DNA from: Pseudomonas xionganensis | Lineage (GTDB): Bacteria > Pseudomonadota > Gammaproteobacteria > Pseudomonadales > Pseudomonadaceae | Assembly (NCBI RefSeq): GCF_009763245.1 | Contig: NZ_WKJZ01000001.1 | Location: 2,040,810 to 2,104,809, forward strand | DNA: 64,000 nt | Direction of reading: 5' to 3' | In this document: positions 44,702-60,964 of the stretch, piece by piece | Position numbering within the stretch: the stretch's first letter is position 1 | Layout: the number at the start of each line of letters is the position of its first letter | Notes under the pieces: generated by a model | The model's database searches: none | What the model was told of the DNA's origin: nothing | Seen by the model: only the letters and a program-made list of their open reading frames with translations | Translations under genes and position numbers: made by a program

Positions 44702-46006
44702 TCAGTCGCGCCGATGCACCGAGCGACCGGCGGCGAAGGTTTCCAGCACGCTGCGGTCGTCGCCCAGCATGCATAGGGCGAACAGGCGCTCTTCCAGGCT
44801 CCTGGCCTGCTGCATGCGGTAGCTCAGCAGCGGTGTGGCGTTGTAATCCAGCACCAGGAAGTCGGCATCCTTGCCCGGGGTGAAGTTGCCCAGCTTGTCG
44901 TCCAGATAGAGCGCTTCGGCGCCGCCCAGGGTAGCCAGGTACAGGGACTTGAACGGGTCGAGCTTCTTGCCCTGCAGCTGCATGATCTTGTACGCCTCGT
45001 TCAGCGACTGCAGCTGGCTGAAGCTGGTGCCGGCGCCCACATCGGTGCCCAGGCCGACGCGCACGCCGTGCGCTTCCAGCTTGTTCAGGTCGAACAGGCC
45101 GCTACCCAGGAACAGGTTGGAGGTGGGGCAGAAGGCCACCGCCGAGCCGGTTTCGGCCAGGCGTTGGCACTCCTCGTCGCACAGGTGTACGCCATGGGCG
45201 AACACGGCGCGCGGGCCGATCAGCTTGTGGTGGTCATAGACGTCCAGGTAGCCCTTGCGCTCGGGGAACAGCGCCTTGACCCATTCGATCTCCTTGCGGT
45301 TCTCGGACAGGTGGGTGTGCATATACAGGTCCGGATACTCGCCCAGCAGCTTGCCGGCCAGCGTCAGCTGCTCGGGGGTGCTGGTGGGGGCGAAGCGCGG
45401 GGTCACGGCGTAGTGCAGGCGACCCTTGCCGTGCCAGCGCTCGATCAGTTCCTTGCTTTCGACATAGCCGGATTCGGCGGTGTCGGTCAGGTAGTCCGGG
45501 GCGTTGCGGTCCATCAGCACCTTGCCGGCGATCATGCGCAGGTTCAGCGCCTGGGCGGCTTCGAAGAAGGCGTCCACCGATTGCGGGTGCACGGTGCCGA
45601 ACACCAGGGCGGTGGTGGTGCCGCTGCGCAGCAGTTCCTTGAGGAAGATCGCCGCCACGTCGCTGGCGTGGGCCTTGTCGGCGAACTGCTTTTCGGTGGG
45701 GAAGGTGTAGGTGTTGAGCCAGTCCAGCAGTTGCTCGCCGTAGGAGGCGATCATGCCGGTCTGCGGGTAGTGGATATGGGTGTCGATAAAGCCGGGGGTG
45801 ATCAGGGCATCGGCGTAGTGCTTGATCTCCACATCACGCAGCTTGGGCAGCAGCTCGGAGGCCGGGCCGACCTGCAGCACCTGGCCGTTGTCGATGACCA
45901 GCACGCCGTCTTCGAAGTACTCGTAGGAGGCTTCGATGCCGACCTTGGCCGGGTCGGCCAGGCTGTGCAGGATGGCGGCGCGATAGGCTTTGCGGGTATT
46001 GCTCAT
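44702..46006 (-). CDS. guaD: Guanine deaminase
   Basis: 434 residues from ATG at 46006; a longer frame upstream is non-homologous. Amidohydrolase metal motifs: PGFIDTHIHYPQ (about 80-91), HTHLSENRKEIEW (about 237-249), VFAHGVHLCD and GLGTDVGAGTS (about 320-330). It deaminates guanine to xanthine, feeding XdhAB. It is the last metabolic gene of the xdhA-xdhB-orf-xdhC-guaD run, 61 bases after xdhC. Confidence 0.95.
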   Translation of the reverse strand: MSNTRKAYRAAILHSLADPAKVGIEASYEYFEDGVLVIDNGQVLQVGPASELLPKLRDVEIKHYADALITPGFIDTHIHYPQTGMIASYGEQLLDWLNTYTFPTEKQFADKAHASDVAAIFLKELLRSGTTTALVFGTVHPQSVDAFFEAAQALNLRMIAGKVLMDRNAPDYLTDTAESGYVESKELIERWHGKGRLHYAVTPRFAPTSTPEQLTLAGKLLGEYPDLYMHTHLSENRKEIEWVKALFPERKGYLDVYDHHKLIGPRAVFAHGVHLCDEECQRLAETGSAVAFCPTSNLFLGSGLFDLNKLEAHGVRVGLGTDVGAGTSFSQLQSLNEAYKIMQLQGKKLDPFKSLYLATLGGAEALYLDDKLGNFTPGKDADFLVLDYNATPLLSYRMQQARSLEERLFALCMLGDDRSVLETFAAGRSVHRRD

Positions 46007-46067
46007 CGTGTGAATCTCATCAGTAGGGTGCGCCGTGCGCACCAGAAAATGGGTAGGGCAGTCGGGG

Positions 46068-46898
46068 CTACGAGCGCCGCGAGGCCGGCAGCAACTTGGC
46101 CACGCGGGATTCGCCCTTCTTGGTTTCACTGCCGAAATGGGCGTTGTAGGTGGCGATCACTTCGCCGGCGATGGACACGGCGATCTCCACCGGCAGCTTG
46201 CCTTTCACTTCGGCCAGGCCCATGGGGCAGCGCATGCGGGCCATCAGCGCCTCGTCGAAACCGCGCTCGCGCAGGCGGTGCTCGAACTTGACGCGCTTGG
46301 TCTGCGAGCCGATCAGGCCGTAGTAGGCGAAGTCGCCGCGTTTGAGGATGGCCGCGGTCAGCTCCAGATCCAGCTGGTGGTTGTGGGTCATGACGATAAA
46401 GTAGCTGCCGGCAGGCATCTGCTCGATCTCGTCGATGACGTCCTCATTGACCACCTTGTCCACCCCGGCGGGTATCTGCTCGGGGAATTCGTTTTCCCGC
46501 GAGTCGATCCAACGCACCTTGCAGGGCAGGCTGGCCAGTAGCGGCACCAGGGCGCGGCCGACATGGCCGGCGCCGAATACGGCGATCTGTGCCTGGGGCT
46601 GGCCCATGGGCTCGAACAGCAGTACGGTGGCGCCGCCGCAGCATTGCCCCAGGCTCGCGCCCAGGGAAAAGCGCTCCAGGCGGGTGTCCTGGCAGCGCGT
46701 GGCGAGCATCTCGCGGGCCAGCTCCATCGCCTTGTATTCCAGATGACCACCACCGATGGTCTCGAAGATGCGGTCGGCGGTGACCACCATCTTCGAGCCG
46801 GCATTGCGCGGGGTTGAGCCGCGCTCTTCGATAATGGTCACCAGCACGCAGGCTTGACCCTGCTGCTGCAGTTCGGCGAGGGCGCTGATCCAGCTCAT
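46068..46898 (-). CDS. xdhC: Xanthine dehydrogenase accessory protein XdhC
   Basis: 276 residues. N-terminal conserved LGQCCGG motif (residues about 83-89) with the molybdopterin-binding cysteine. Then a Rossmann segment IAVFGAGHVGRALVPLL and FIVMTHNHQLDL. It inserts sulfurated molybdenum cofactor into XdhB. Its ATG overlaps the stop of a 43-codon frame upstream (ATGA). Confidence 0.94.
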   Translation of the reverse strand: MSWISALAELQQQGQACVLVTIIEERGSTPRNAGSKMVVTADRIFETIGGGHLEYKAMELAREMLATRCQDTRLERFSLGASLGQCCGGATVLLFEPMGQPQAQIAVFGAGHVGRALVPLLASLPCKVRWIDSRENEFPEQIPAGVDKVVNEDVIDEIEQMPAGSYFIVMTHNHQLDLELTAAILKRGDFAYYGLIGSQTKRVKFEHRLRERGFDEALMARMRCPMGLAEVKGKLPVEIAVSIAGEVIATYNAHFGSETKKGESRVAKLLPASRRS

Positions 46899-47026
46899 TT
46901 GCTCAGCCTCCAGGAAGGCGTGGTCTGTCCCGGGCGCGGCAGGCGCCAGTTGCTCGGCGACGGATCGAGGAGGGGAACCGGCGTCGGGCGGGCAGGGCGA
47001 TTATTCGGTTCGGTGTGTTTTGTCAT
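46895..47026 (-). CDS. Small proline-rich protein coupled to xdhC
   Basis: 43 residues: MTKHTEPNNRPARPTPVPLL then a basic, proline- and tryptophan-containing tail ending WRLSK. AGGTG stands seven bases before its ATG, and its TGA overlaps the xdhC ATG, as expected for translational coupling. No cysteine, no membrane segment, no family known to me. It could be a real small protein or a leader that tunes xdhC translation. Other readings: chance frame in GC-rich DNA. Confidence 0.5.
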   Translation of the reverse strand: MTKHTEPNNRPARPTPVPLLDPSPSNWRLPRPGQTTPSWRLSK

Positions 47027-47067
47027 TGTTTTACACCTGTTGAGTTGTACGTCTACGGCCTGGTGGA

Positions 47068-47132
47068 CAACGCTTCGCGGTTGTCCACCCTACGAGCTTT
47101 CGTAGGGTGGATGTCGCGCAGCACATCCACCA
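47068..47132. repeat. GTAGGGTGGATGTCGCG repeats between xdhB and the small frame
   Basis: Two back-to-back inverted repeats: GGTGGACAACGCTTCGCGG with TTGTCCACC, and CGTAGGGTGGATGTCGCGC with GCACATCCACC. Same family as 23257 and 30663. They separate xdhB from the xdhC part of the operon. Confidence 0.7.
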
Positions 47133-47147
47133 GGTCGGTGGTTCGCG

Positions 47148-49536
47148 TCAGACCGTTTCGACCTCGGCTGCGCTCTCGGCTTTGCTCGTGGCCTTCAGCT
47201 TGCGCATCTGCTCCACGCCCCAGAGCACGCGCTCAGGCGTTGCCGGGGCGTCGATCTGCGGTTGCGCTTTGTAATCGCCCAGGCTGGCCACGGCATCCTT
47301 GATTGCGCACCACACGGCGATGCCGAGCATAAAGGGCGGCTCGCCCACGGCCTTGGAGTGGAACACGGTTTCTTCCGGGTTCTTGCGGTTCTCCACCAGC
47401 TTGACGCGCAGGTCGATGGGCATGTCGGCAATGGCCGGGATCTTGTAGCTGGCCGGGCCGTTGGTCATCAGCTTGCCCTTGGCGTTCCACACCAGCTCCT
47501 CGCAGGTGAGCCAGCCCATGCCCTGGACGAAAGCCCCTTCGACCTGGCCGATATCGATGGCCGGGTTCAGCGAGTCGCCGACGTCATGCAGGATGTCGGT
47601 GCGCAGCATGCGGTACTCGCCGGTCAGGGTATCGACCAGCACCTCGGCGCAGGCCACGCCATAGGCGTAGTAGTAGAAGGGCCGGCCGGCGGCCTTGTCG
47701 CGGTCGTAGAAGATCTTCGGGGTGCGGTAGAAACCGGTGCTGGAGAGCGATACCTGACCGAAATAGGCCTTCTGGATCACCTCCTCGAAGCTCAGGAACA
47801 GGTCGCGCACACGCACCTGGCCGTTGCGGAATTCCACATCCTCCGGGGTGACCCGGTATTCGCGCACCAGGAAGTCCACCAGGCGCTGCTTGATGGTCTC
47901 GGCGGCGTTCTTGGCCGCCATGCCGTTGAGGTCGGCGCCGCTGGAAGCTGCGGTCGGCGAGGTGTTGGGCACCTTGTCGGTATTGGTGGCGGTGATCTGG
48001 ATGCGCGAGATATCCACCTGGAACACCTCGGCGACGATCTGTGCCACCTTGGTGTTGAGGCCCTGGCCCATCTCGGTGCCGCCATGGTTCAGGTGGATCG
48101 AGCCGTCGGTGTAGACGTGGATCAGCGCGCCGGCCTGGTTGAGGAAGGTGGCGGTAAAGCTGATGCCGAATTTCACCGGGGTCAGGGCCAGGCCCTTCTT
48201 CAATACCGGGCTCTGGGCATTGAAGGCGCGGATTTCCTCGCGGCGCTTGGCGTACTCGCTGCTTTCTTCCAGCTCGGCGGTCATCTCGTGGATAACGTTG
48301 TGTTCCACCGTCTGGTGATAGTGGGTGACGTTGCGCTCGGTCTTGCCGTAGTAGTTGGTCTTGCGCACCTCAAGCGGGTCCTTGCCCAGGTGGCGGGCCA
48401 CGGCGTCCATCACTTCCTCGATGGCGACCATGCCCTGGGGGCCGCCGAAGCCGCGGTAGGCGGTGTTCGAGGCGGTGTTGGTCTTGCAGCGATGGCCGTT
48501 GATGGTGGCATTGCCCAGGTAGTAGGCATTGTCCGAGTGGAACATGGCGCGGTCGACGATGGAGCCGGACAGGTCCGGCGAATAGCCGCAGTTGCCGGCC
48601 AGGTCCATCTCGATGCCCTGCAGCAGGCCATCGTCATCGAAGCCGACGTCGTACTCGACATAGAAAGGGTGACGCTTGCCGGTCATGCTCATGTCTTCGA
48701 CGCGCGGCAGGCGCATCTTGGTCGGCCGTCCGGTCAGATGGGCGATCACCGCACAGAGGCAGGCGGGGCCTGCGGCCTGGGTTTCCTTGCCGCCGAAGCC
48801 GCCGCCCATGCGGCGCATGTCGATGACGATCTTGTGCATCGGCACGCCGAGCACCTCGGCCACCAGCTTCTGTACCTCGGTGGCATTCTGCGTCGAGGTG
48901 TAGACGATCATGCCGCCATCTTCGCTGGGCATCACCGAGGAAATCTGGGTTTCCAGGTAGAAGTGCTCCTGGCCGCCGATATGCAGACTGCCCTGCAGGC
49001 GATGCTTGGCGCCGGCCAGGCTGCTGGCCGAGTCGCCGATGCGGTGGGTGTGGCTGTCCAGCACGAAGTGCTTCTTGCGCAGGGCCTCGACCACATCCAG
49101 TACCGGCTCCAGGTCCTCGTACTCGACGATGGCGGCCATGGCCGCCTTGCGCGCGGTTTCCAGGCTGTCGGCGGCCACCGCCAGCACCACCTGGCCGACG
49201 TATTCCACCTTGCCATCGGCCAGCAGCGGGTCACCGGCCACTACCGGGCCGATATCCAGCTGGCCGGGTACGTCATCCTTGGTGATGGCGATGGCCACGC
49301 CCGGGAATTCGTAGCAGGGGCGGGTGTCGATGCTGACGATGCGCGCGTGGGCACGATCCGACTGGCGCGCATAGACGTGCAGCTGGTTGGGGAACTCCAG
49401 GCGGTCGTCTACATAGACGGCTTCGCCGGACACATGCTTGTCCGCACTCTCGTGCTTGACGCTCTTGCCGACGCCGGTGGTGATGCCGGCGCGGAACAGT
49501 TCGGCCAGCTCTTCCTGGGATTTGTAGGGGATATGG

Positions 49537-49544
<8 letters not shown>
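47148..49544 (-). CDS. xdhB: Xanthine dehydrogenase, molybdopterin-binding subunit
   Basis: 798 residues. Mo-binding features: MRRMGGGFGGKETQA (about 247-261), the arginine-containing NTAYRGFGGPQGM near 366, HGGTEMGQGLNTK near 492, and the catalytic glutamate in KAVGEPPFMLG near 735. It hydroxylates hypoxanthine and xanthine to urate. It partners XdhA, whose gene overlaps it by 8 bases upstream. Confidence 0.96.
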
Positions 49545-50976
<1,432 letters not shown>

Positions 50977-51070
50977 GGACGACCTCCAGGCACTTTATTG
51001 TTCTCGTATCAGGCCTGTTAGAGCGCTGCCCCATGGGGTGCGGCGTTCTGACACGGCATGGCATGGGCTC

Positions 51071-51099
51071 AATCTAGAGTTTTCTGACTTTTGGGTCAA
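51071..51099 (-). promoter_or_regulatory. xdhA promoter (sigma-70 type)
   Basis: Minus strand TTGACC (51099-51094), a 17-base spacer, and TAGATT (51076-51071), about 95 bases before the xdhA ATG. The -35 is one arm of the palindrome at 51084-51099. Confidence 0.6.
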
Positions 51100-51122
51100 T
51101 AAATATTTGACTCTTTGGTCAA
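51084..51122. promoter_or_regulatory. Two RutR-type palindromes upstream of xdhA
   Basis: CTGAC-TTTTGG-GTCAA (51084-51099) and TTGAC-TCTTTG-GTCAA (51107-51122), 23 bases centre to centre. The first overlaps the -35 box. No TTGTATACAA-type site is present here. Confidence 0.65.
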
Positions 51123-51201
51123 GTGGTTGTCATGCCATTGGGTTATGAGGGCGCGCGGGGCTTTGCTGTTAACGCTAGCAGGCGACTGGGCAGATAAAAG
51201 A

Positions 51202-51232
51202 AAAGCCCCAAGGGCCTGCGCCGTCGGGGCTT
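51202..51232 (-). terminator. alkB terminator
   Basis: Minus strand AAGCCCC-N16-GGGGCTTTTCTTTT, 14 bases after the alkB stop. It isolates alkB from the xdhA promoter region. Confidence 0.8.
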
Positions 51233-51247
51233 TCGAGAAGGAGGTGT

Positions 51248-52387
51248 TTAGCGAGGTAACAACTGCGAATCGGTCAACTGATGCTCCTCGCCGGCATAGT
51301 AGGCGCGTACCCGTGGGTCCATCACCGCACGCCACAGCGGCGGGATCAGGGCCAGGACGATCATCCCCGCATAGCCGTTGGGCAGCTGCGGGCTGTCGTC
51401 GAAGTGGCGCAGCACCTGATAACGACGTTTGGCGTAGGCATGGTGGTCGGAATGGCGCTGCAGGTGGAAGAGAAACAGGTTGGTCAGCAGAAAGTTGCTG
51501 TTCCACGAGTGGCTGGGGTTGGTGCGCTCGTAGCGGCCGTTGTCCAGCTTGCGCCGGTGCAGGCCGTAGTGCTCCACATAGTTGACGATTTCCAGCAGGG
51601 TAAAGGCGATCAGTGACTGGACGATAAAAAACAGTGCGCCAAGCCAGCCCAGGGCCAGGCCGAAACCCAGCAGCATCAGGGCGCTGATGGCGTACCAGCT
51701 GATCAGTTCGTTGCGCCAGTGCAGTGCCGGCAGGCCGCGTCGTTTGAGACGCTCGGCCTCCAGTTTCCAGGCGTTGAGGAAATTGTGCTTGTAGGCGTGG
51801 GGCAGAAAGGCATACAGGCTCTGGCCGTAGCGCGAGGAGCTGGCATCCTCCGGGGTGGAGACATGCACATGATGGCCACGCACATGTTCGACCTTGAAGC
51901 CGGCATAGCACACCGCCGCCAGCAGCAGGCCGCCGGCATTCTGTTCGAGGCGTGAGTCCTTGTGGATAAATTCATGGGCCACGGTAATGCCGATGGCCCC
52001 CGTCACCGTGCCCACCGAGAGCAGCCAGCCGAGCTGGCCGACCCAGCTCCAGGCCTGATAATGCACGAACACCCAGCCGGCCCAGCCGAGCATGGCCAGC
52101 AGTGCGGGTACCGTGCACAGGCTGAGGAAGCGGTAGTAGCCCTGCTGCTCCAGCTGCGGTACCTGTTCGGCCTCGTCCGGGTTGGCCGGGTCGCGGCCGA
52201 CGATAAAGTCCAGCAGCGGGATCACCCCGAAGACGATGCCGACCACCAGCCAGGCCCAGGCATCGGCCTGCTCGCTGCCCAGCGACCAGTAATAGCTCAA
52301 GGGGATACCCAGTACCGGGATCAGCCACAGCCAGTAGCCGATGCTTTTCAGGGCGAGCATCCAGTTGGAGGGCAGGCGTTCGAACAT
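51248..52387 (-). CDS. alkB: Alkane 1-monooxygenase (AlkB family)
   Basis: 379 residues from ATG at 52387; a 44-codon upstream extension is rejected. Six hydrophobic helices and the histidine boxes of integral-membrane di-iron hydroxylases: AHEFIHKDSRL, VEHVRGHHVHVSTPEDASSS, NYVEHYGLHRR and LQRHSDHHAYAKRRYQ. It hydroxylates medium/long n-alkanes with electrons from rubredoxin (not encoded here). Known: P. aeruginosa carries its alkB2 at the same place, between xdhA and the GntR-smc genes. Divergent from the GntR gene. Confidence 0.95.
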   Translation of the reverse strand: MFERLPSNWMLALKSIGYWLWLIPVLGIPLSYYWSLGSEQADAWAWLVVGIVFGVIPLLDFIVGRDPANPDEAEQVPQLEQQGYYRFLSLCTVPALLAMLGWAGWVFVHYQAWSWVGQLGWLLSVGTVTGAIGITVAHEFIHKDSRLEQNAGGLLLAAVCYAGFKVEHVRGHHVHVSTPEDASSSRYGQSLYAFLPHAYKHNFLNAWKLEAERLKRRGLPALHWRNELISWYAISALMLLGFGLALGWLGALFFIVQSLIAFTLLEIVNYVEHYGLHRRKLDNGRYERTNPSHSWNSNFLLTNLFLFHLQRHSDHHAYAKRRYQVLRHFDDSPQLPNGYAGMIVLALIPPLWRAVMDPRVRAYYAGEEHQLTDSQLLPR

Positions 52388-52544
52388 GGTGGGCTCCGTC
52401 TTGTTATTGTGCGGGTGGATTCTGGGTAAATTGTAGGACAATCCGTCTTGCGGGCCATCCATCCGGGCCCCACCTTTCGCTCTGAAACGGCCGCTACCCT
52501 GGCCTTGGCCCGGTAACACCCTGTGTTACACTCGCGCCCCATTT

Positions 52545-52711
52545 GCAGGCCGTTGAAAAACGTTGGCGAGGCAGGCAAGACAAGGCGCTACGTAGTAACA
52601 GCCTCCGGCTGGTCAAACGGTCTAAAAAGCGGAGTTTACGAGCCGTAAATGAGCATTTTTAGACCGTTTTCAACGCAGTATTGCCAACGCAGGTAGTTTT
52701 TCGACGGCCTG
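52545..52711. repeat. Dispersed inverted-repeat element, copy 4
   Basis: Ends GCAGGCCGTTGAAAAAC (52545-52561) and GTTTTTCGACGGCCTG (52696-52711), one mismatch in the arms. It shares most of its length with copy 3 at 23105, but has an extra module (ACGTAGTAACAGCCTCCGGC..., about 52590-52615) found in inverse orientation in copy 2. It lies in the alkB/GntR divergent region, so it pushes the two promoters apart. Confidence 0.85.
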
Positions 52712-52746
52712 ATCCCAATAGGTCAGATAGAACCTAAGGTTTCCCC

Positions 52747-53406
52747 ATGACATTCAAGGCACCGGACAGCCTCGCCGAGCAGATCGCCCATCACCTGGCC
52801 GAGCGCATCATTCGTGGTGAACTCAAGGCCCGTGAGCGCATTCAGGAACAGAAGGTCACCCAGGCGCTGAATGTCAGCCGCGGTTCGGTGCGCGAAGCGC
52901 TGCTGATTCTGGAACGGCGCCATCTGGTGGTGATTCCGCCGCGCCGCGGTGCCCAGGTGGCCGAGCTGACCCCGCACAAGGTCAAGAGCCTGTATGCCCT
53001 GGTGATCGAACTCTATGTGCTGCTGGCCCGCGCGGTGATCGAGCGCTGGCAGAGTCAGGAGGAGCTGGCGCCCTTTATGGCCATCCAGCAGCAGTTGCAG
53101 GACAGCCTGCAGCGCGAAGACATCAATGCCTTTGTGCAAGGCAGCTTCGATATCATGCGCGCCGCCTTTCCCTTCGCCGACAACCCCTATCTGCAGGAAA
53201 CCCTGGAGAACCTGTTGCCGGCCATCAGCCGCACCTACCACCTGGCCCTGGAGCGGCGCAAAAGCGAGATGGGCCAGTTCATCAATACCTTCGCCAGCCT
53301 GCTGCAGGCCATAGTTGGTCGTGATGCCGAGCAGGCGCGCCAGGTACTGCTGGGCTATGGCGAACATAATTGCCAGCTGGTGCTGGCTGCACTGGCCGAG
53401 TCCTAG
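52747..53406 (+). CDS. GntR-family regulator preceding smc
   Basis: 219 residues. Winged helix in the first 75 residues (LAEQIAHHLAERIIRGELKARERI, QALNVSRGSVREALLILERRHLVVIPPRRG) and a FadR-like all-helical C-terminal domain without clear metal histidines. Divergent from alkB and only 12 bases before smc. It could control alkB, the smc operon, or both; its operator is not evident. Confidence 0.88.
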   Translation: MTFKAPDSLAEQIAHHLAERIIRGELKARERIQEQKVTQALNVSRGSVREALLILERRHLVVIPPRRGAQVAELTPHKVKSLYALVIELYVLLARAVIERWQSQEELAPFMAIQQQLQDSLQREDINAFVQGSFDIMRAAFPFADNPYLQETLENLLPAISRTYHLALERRKSEMGQFINTFASLLQAIVGRDAEQARQVLLGYGEHNCQLVLAALAES

Positions 53407-53418
53407 GGAAAACCGCCC

Positions 53419-56907
<3,489 letters not shown>

Positions 56908-57089
56908 TGCGTCTGCCTGTGTAAAGTTGTCTTTCGTCGTGCTAGCTTAATGCGCATTGTTATTGCCGCGTGGCTCTTTAACAGGTGGGAAAGGCCTGTT
57001 AGATCATGGAGTTGGCGCCACGTTGATGTTATTGGAATGAGCGGGACGCTCTGTTAACCAGCATTTCTCATTAGGGGTTAGGGTATTTC
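56908..57089. other. smc-zipA intergenic region
   Basis: 182 bases, AT-richer than the genes. TTGTCTTT..., TAGCTTAATG and a TTAGGGGTTAGGG ribosome-site region before zipA are visible. No repeat, terminator or gene. A zipA promoter here is likely but not clearly defined. Confidence 0.4.
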
Positions 57090-57917
57090 ATGGAATTCGG
57101 TCTGCGCGAATGGCTGATTGTCATCGGCATTATTGTGATCGCCGGCATCCTGTTTGATGGTTGGCGGCGCATGCGCGGTGGCAAAGGCAAGTTGAAGTTC
57201 AAACTCGATCGCAGTTTTGCCAACTTGCCCGATGATGATAGCGATCCAGATCTGCTCAGCCCGCCTCGGGTAGTTGAGCGTAATCGTGACCCCTCTTTCG
57301 ATGAAGAAGATCTGCCGTCCTTAAGCGCCCGCGAGCTTAACCGCCGCCGTGGTGGCGAACCGCAGCAGGGCGACCTCAACCTGGGGCTGGATGAGCCGGT
57401 GCCGACCCTGCTCAGCCCGGTGGAGCAAGACGATGACGCCGCGCCCAAAGCCCAGGCCAAGAGTCCTGAAAAAGAACTGCCACCGGTCGAGGAAGTGCTG
57501 GTGATCAATGTGATCGCCCGCGACGAGGAAGGCTTCAAGGGCCCGGCGCTGTTACAGAACATTCTGGAAAGCGGTCTGCGTTTTGGTGAAATGGATATTT
57601 TCCATCGCCACGAAAGCATGGCCGGCAATGGCGAAGTGCTGTTCTCCATGGCCAACGCCCTGAAGCCCGGCACTTTCGATCTGGACGATATCGAGGGTTT
57701 CAGCACCCGCGCCGTGAGTTTCTTCCTTGGCCTGCCAGGCCCGCGCCATCCCAAGCAGGCCTTCGATGTGATGGTGGCCGCGGCGCGCAAGCTGGCCCAT
57801 GAACTGGGCGGCGAGCTCAAGGATGACCAGCGCAGCGTGCTGACCGCACAAACTATCGAACATTACCGTCAGCGTATCGTTGAATTCGAACGCCGCCAGT
57901 TGACCCAGAAACGCTAA
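57090..57917 (+). CDS. zipA: Cell division protein ZipA
   Basis: 275 residues. N-terminal membrane anchor [20 protein letters not shown], a basic patch ([14 protein letters not shown]), a variable acidic/proline linker (about 45-130), and the C-terminal FtsZ-binding domain ([21 protein letters not shown]... to the end). It tethers FtsZ filaments to the inner membrane. Confidence 0.95.
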   Translation: MEFGLREWLIVIGIIVIAGILFDGWRRMRGGKGKLKFKLDRSFANLPDDDSDPDLLSPPRVVERNRDPSFDEEDLPSLSARELNRRRGGEPQQGDLNLGLDEPVPTLLSPVEQDDDAAPKAQAKSPEKELPPVEEVLVINVIARDEEGFKGPALLQNILESGLRFGEMDIFHRHESMAGNGEVLFSMANALKPGTFDLDDIEGFSTRAVSFFLGLPGPRHPKQAFDVMVAAARKLAHELGGELKDDQRSVLTAQTIEHYRQRIVEFERRQLTQKR

Positions 57918-57935
57918 AAAACAGCGGCAAGCTGC

Positions 57936-57977
57936 AAGCCTCAAGCCACAAGTTAATCGCTTGGCTTGGGGCTTTTT
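57936..57977 (+). terminator. zipA terminator inside an AAGC-rich repeat
   Basis: AAGCCTCAAGCC pairs with GGCTTGGGGCTT (one G-U) and is followed by T. The flanks AGCGGCAAGCTGC and GCCGCTTGAAGCTTGAGGC give further alternative pairings. Known: AAGC-tandem sequences of this look are common between Pseudomonas genes. Confidence 0.7.
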
Positions 57978-58001
57978 GCTTTCTTGCCGCTTGAAGCTTG
58001 A

Positions 58002-60374
<2,373 letters not shown>

Positions 60375-60401
60375 GTGCCAGTCTTTAGACGGTCTGATCC
60401 G

Positions 60402-60463
60402 TAGGGTGCGCCGTGCGCACCAGCGATTTGCCGACAGAGCAGGTGCGCACGGCGCACCCTACT
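60402..60463. repeat. GTAGGGTGCGCCGTGCGCACC inverted repeat
   Basis: GTAGGGTGCGCCGTGCGCAC and its reverse complement at 60444-60463 surround about 22 bases. Single arms of the same family occur at 33740, 43705 and 46023. It lies tail-to-tail between ligA and the HU-like gene. Confidence 0.85.
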
Positions 60464-60493
60464 TGTTGCCTGCCCCGTCCGCGCAGCGGAGCC

Positions 60494-60772
60494 TTAGTTA
60501 AGCGAGTCGCTCAGGGCCTTGGCCGGCACATACTTGACCACCTTCTTGGCCGCGATCTCGATGGCCTTGCCGGTCTGCGGGTTGCGGCCGGTACGGGCCG
60601 GGCGCTCGGTCACTTTCAGCTTGCCGATGCCGGGCAGGGTTATCTCGCCATCGTTTTCCAGGGCGTCGGCGACGATTTCGCTGAGCTGCTCCAGTACGGT
60701 GCGGATTGTGCTTTTGGACGAATCAGTGGCTTCGGCGATATCACTGATCAGTTGGTCTTTGCTGATGGCCAT
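60494..60772 (-). CDS. HU/IHF-family DNA-binding protein
   Basis: 92 residues. MAISKDQLISDIAEATDSSKSTI, the GxGKLKV core (LPGIGKLKVTERPARTGRNPQTGK) with the RNP-type beta-arm tip, and a basic C-terminus. An accessory HU paralogue rather than hupA/hupB/ihf, judging by its lone position. It bends DNA non-specifically. Confidence 0.92.
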   Translation of the reverse strand: MAISKDQLISDIAEATDSSKSTIRTVLEQLSEIVADALENDGEITLPGIGKLKVTERPARTGRNPQTGKAIEIAAKKVVKYVPAKALSDSLN

Positions 60773-60964
60773 GTTGATGCTCCTTGGTGGGTCAGGTTGG
60801 GCCGCAGCTTAACCCTTGGCTGACCTGAAATACATGACGTTACGGCTAAAAGCGGGCGATTTGCGGCGCGGGTATCGTCGACTCCATTCCATGCTGACCT
60901 TTTGGGTGATTTCCTCGGGCTGAACTAAGCTGCTTCTACTGGGGGTCGAACGAGGAGAGCCACT

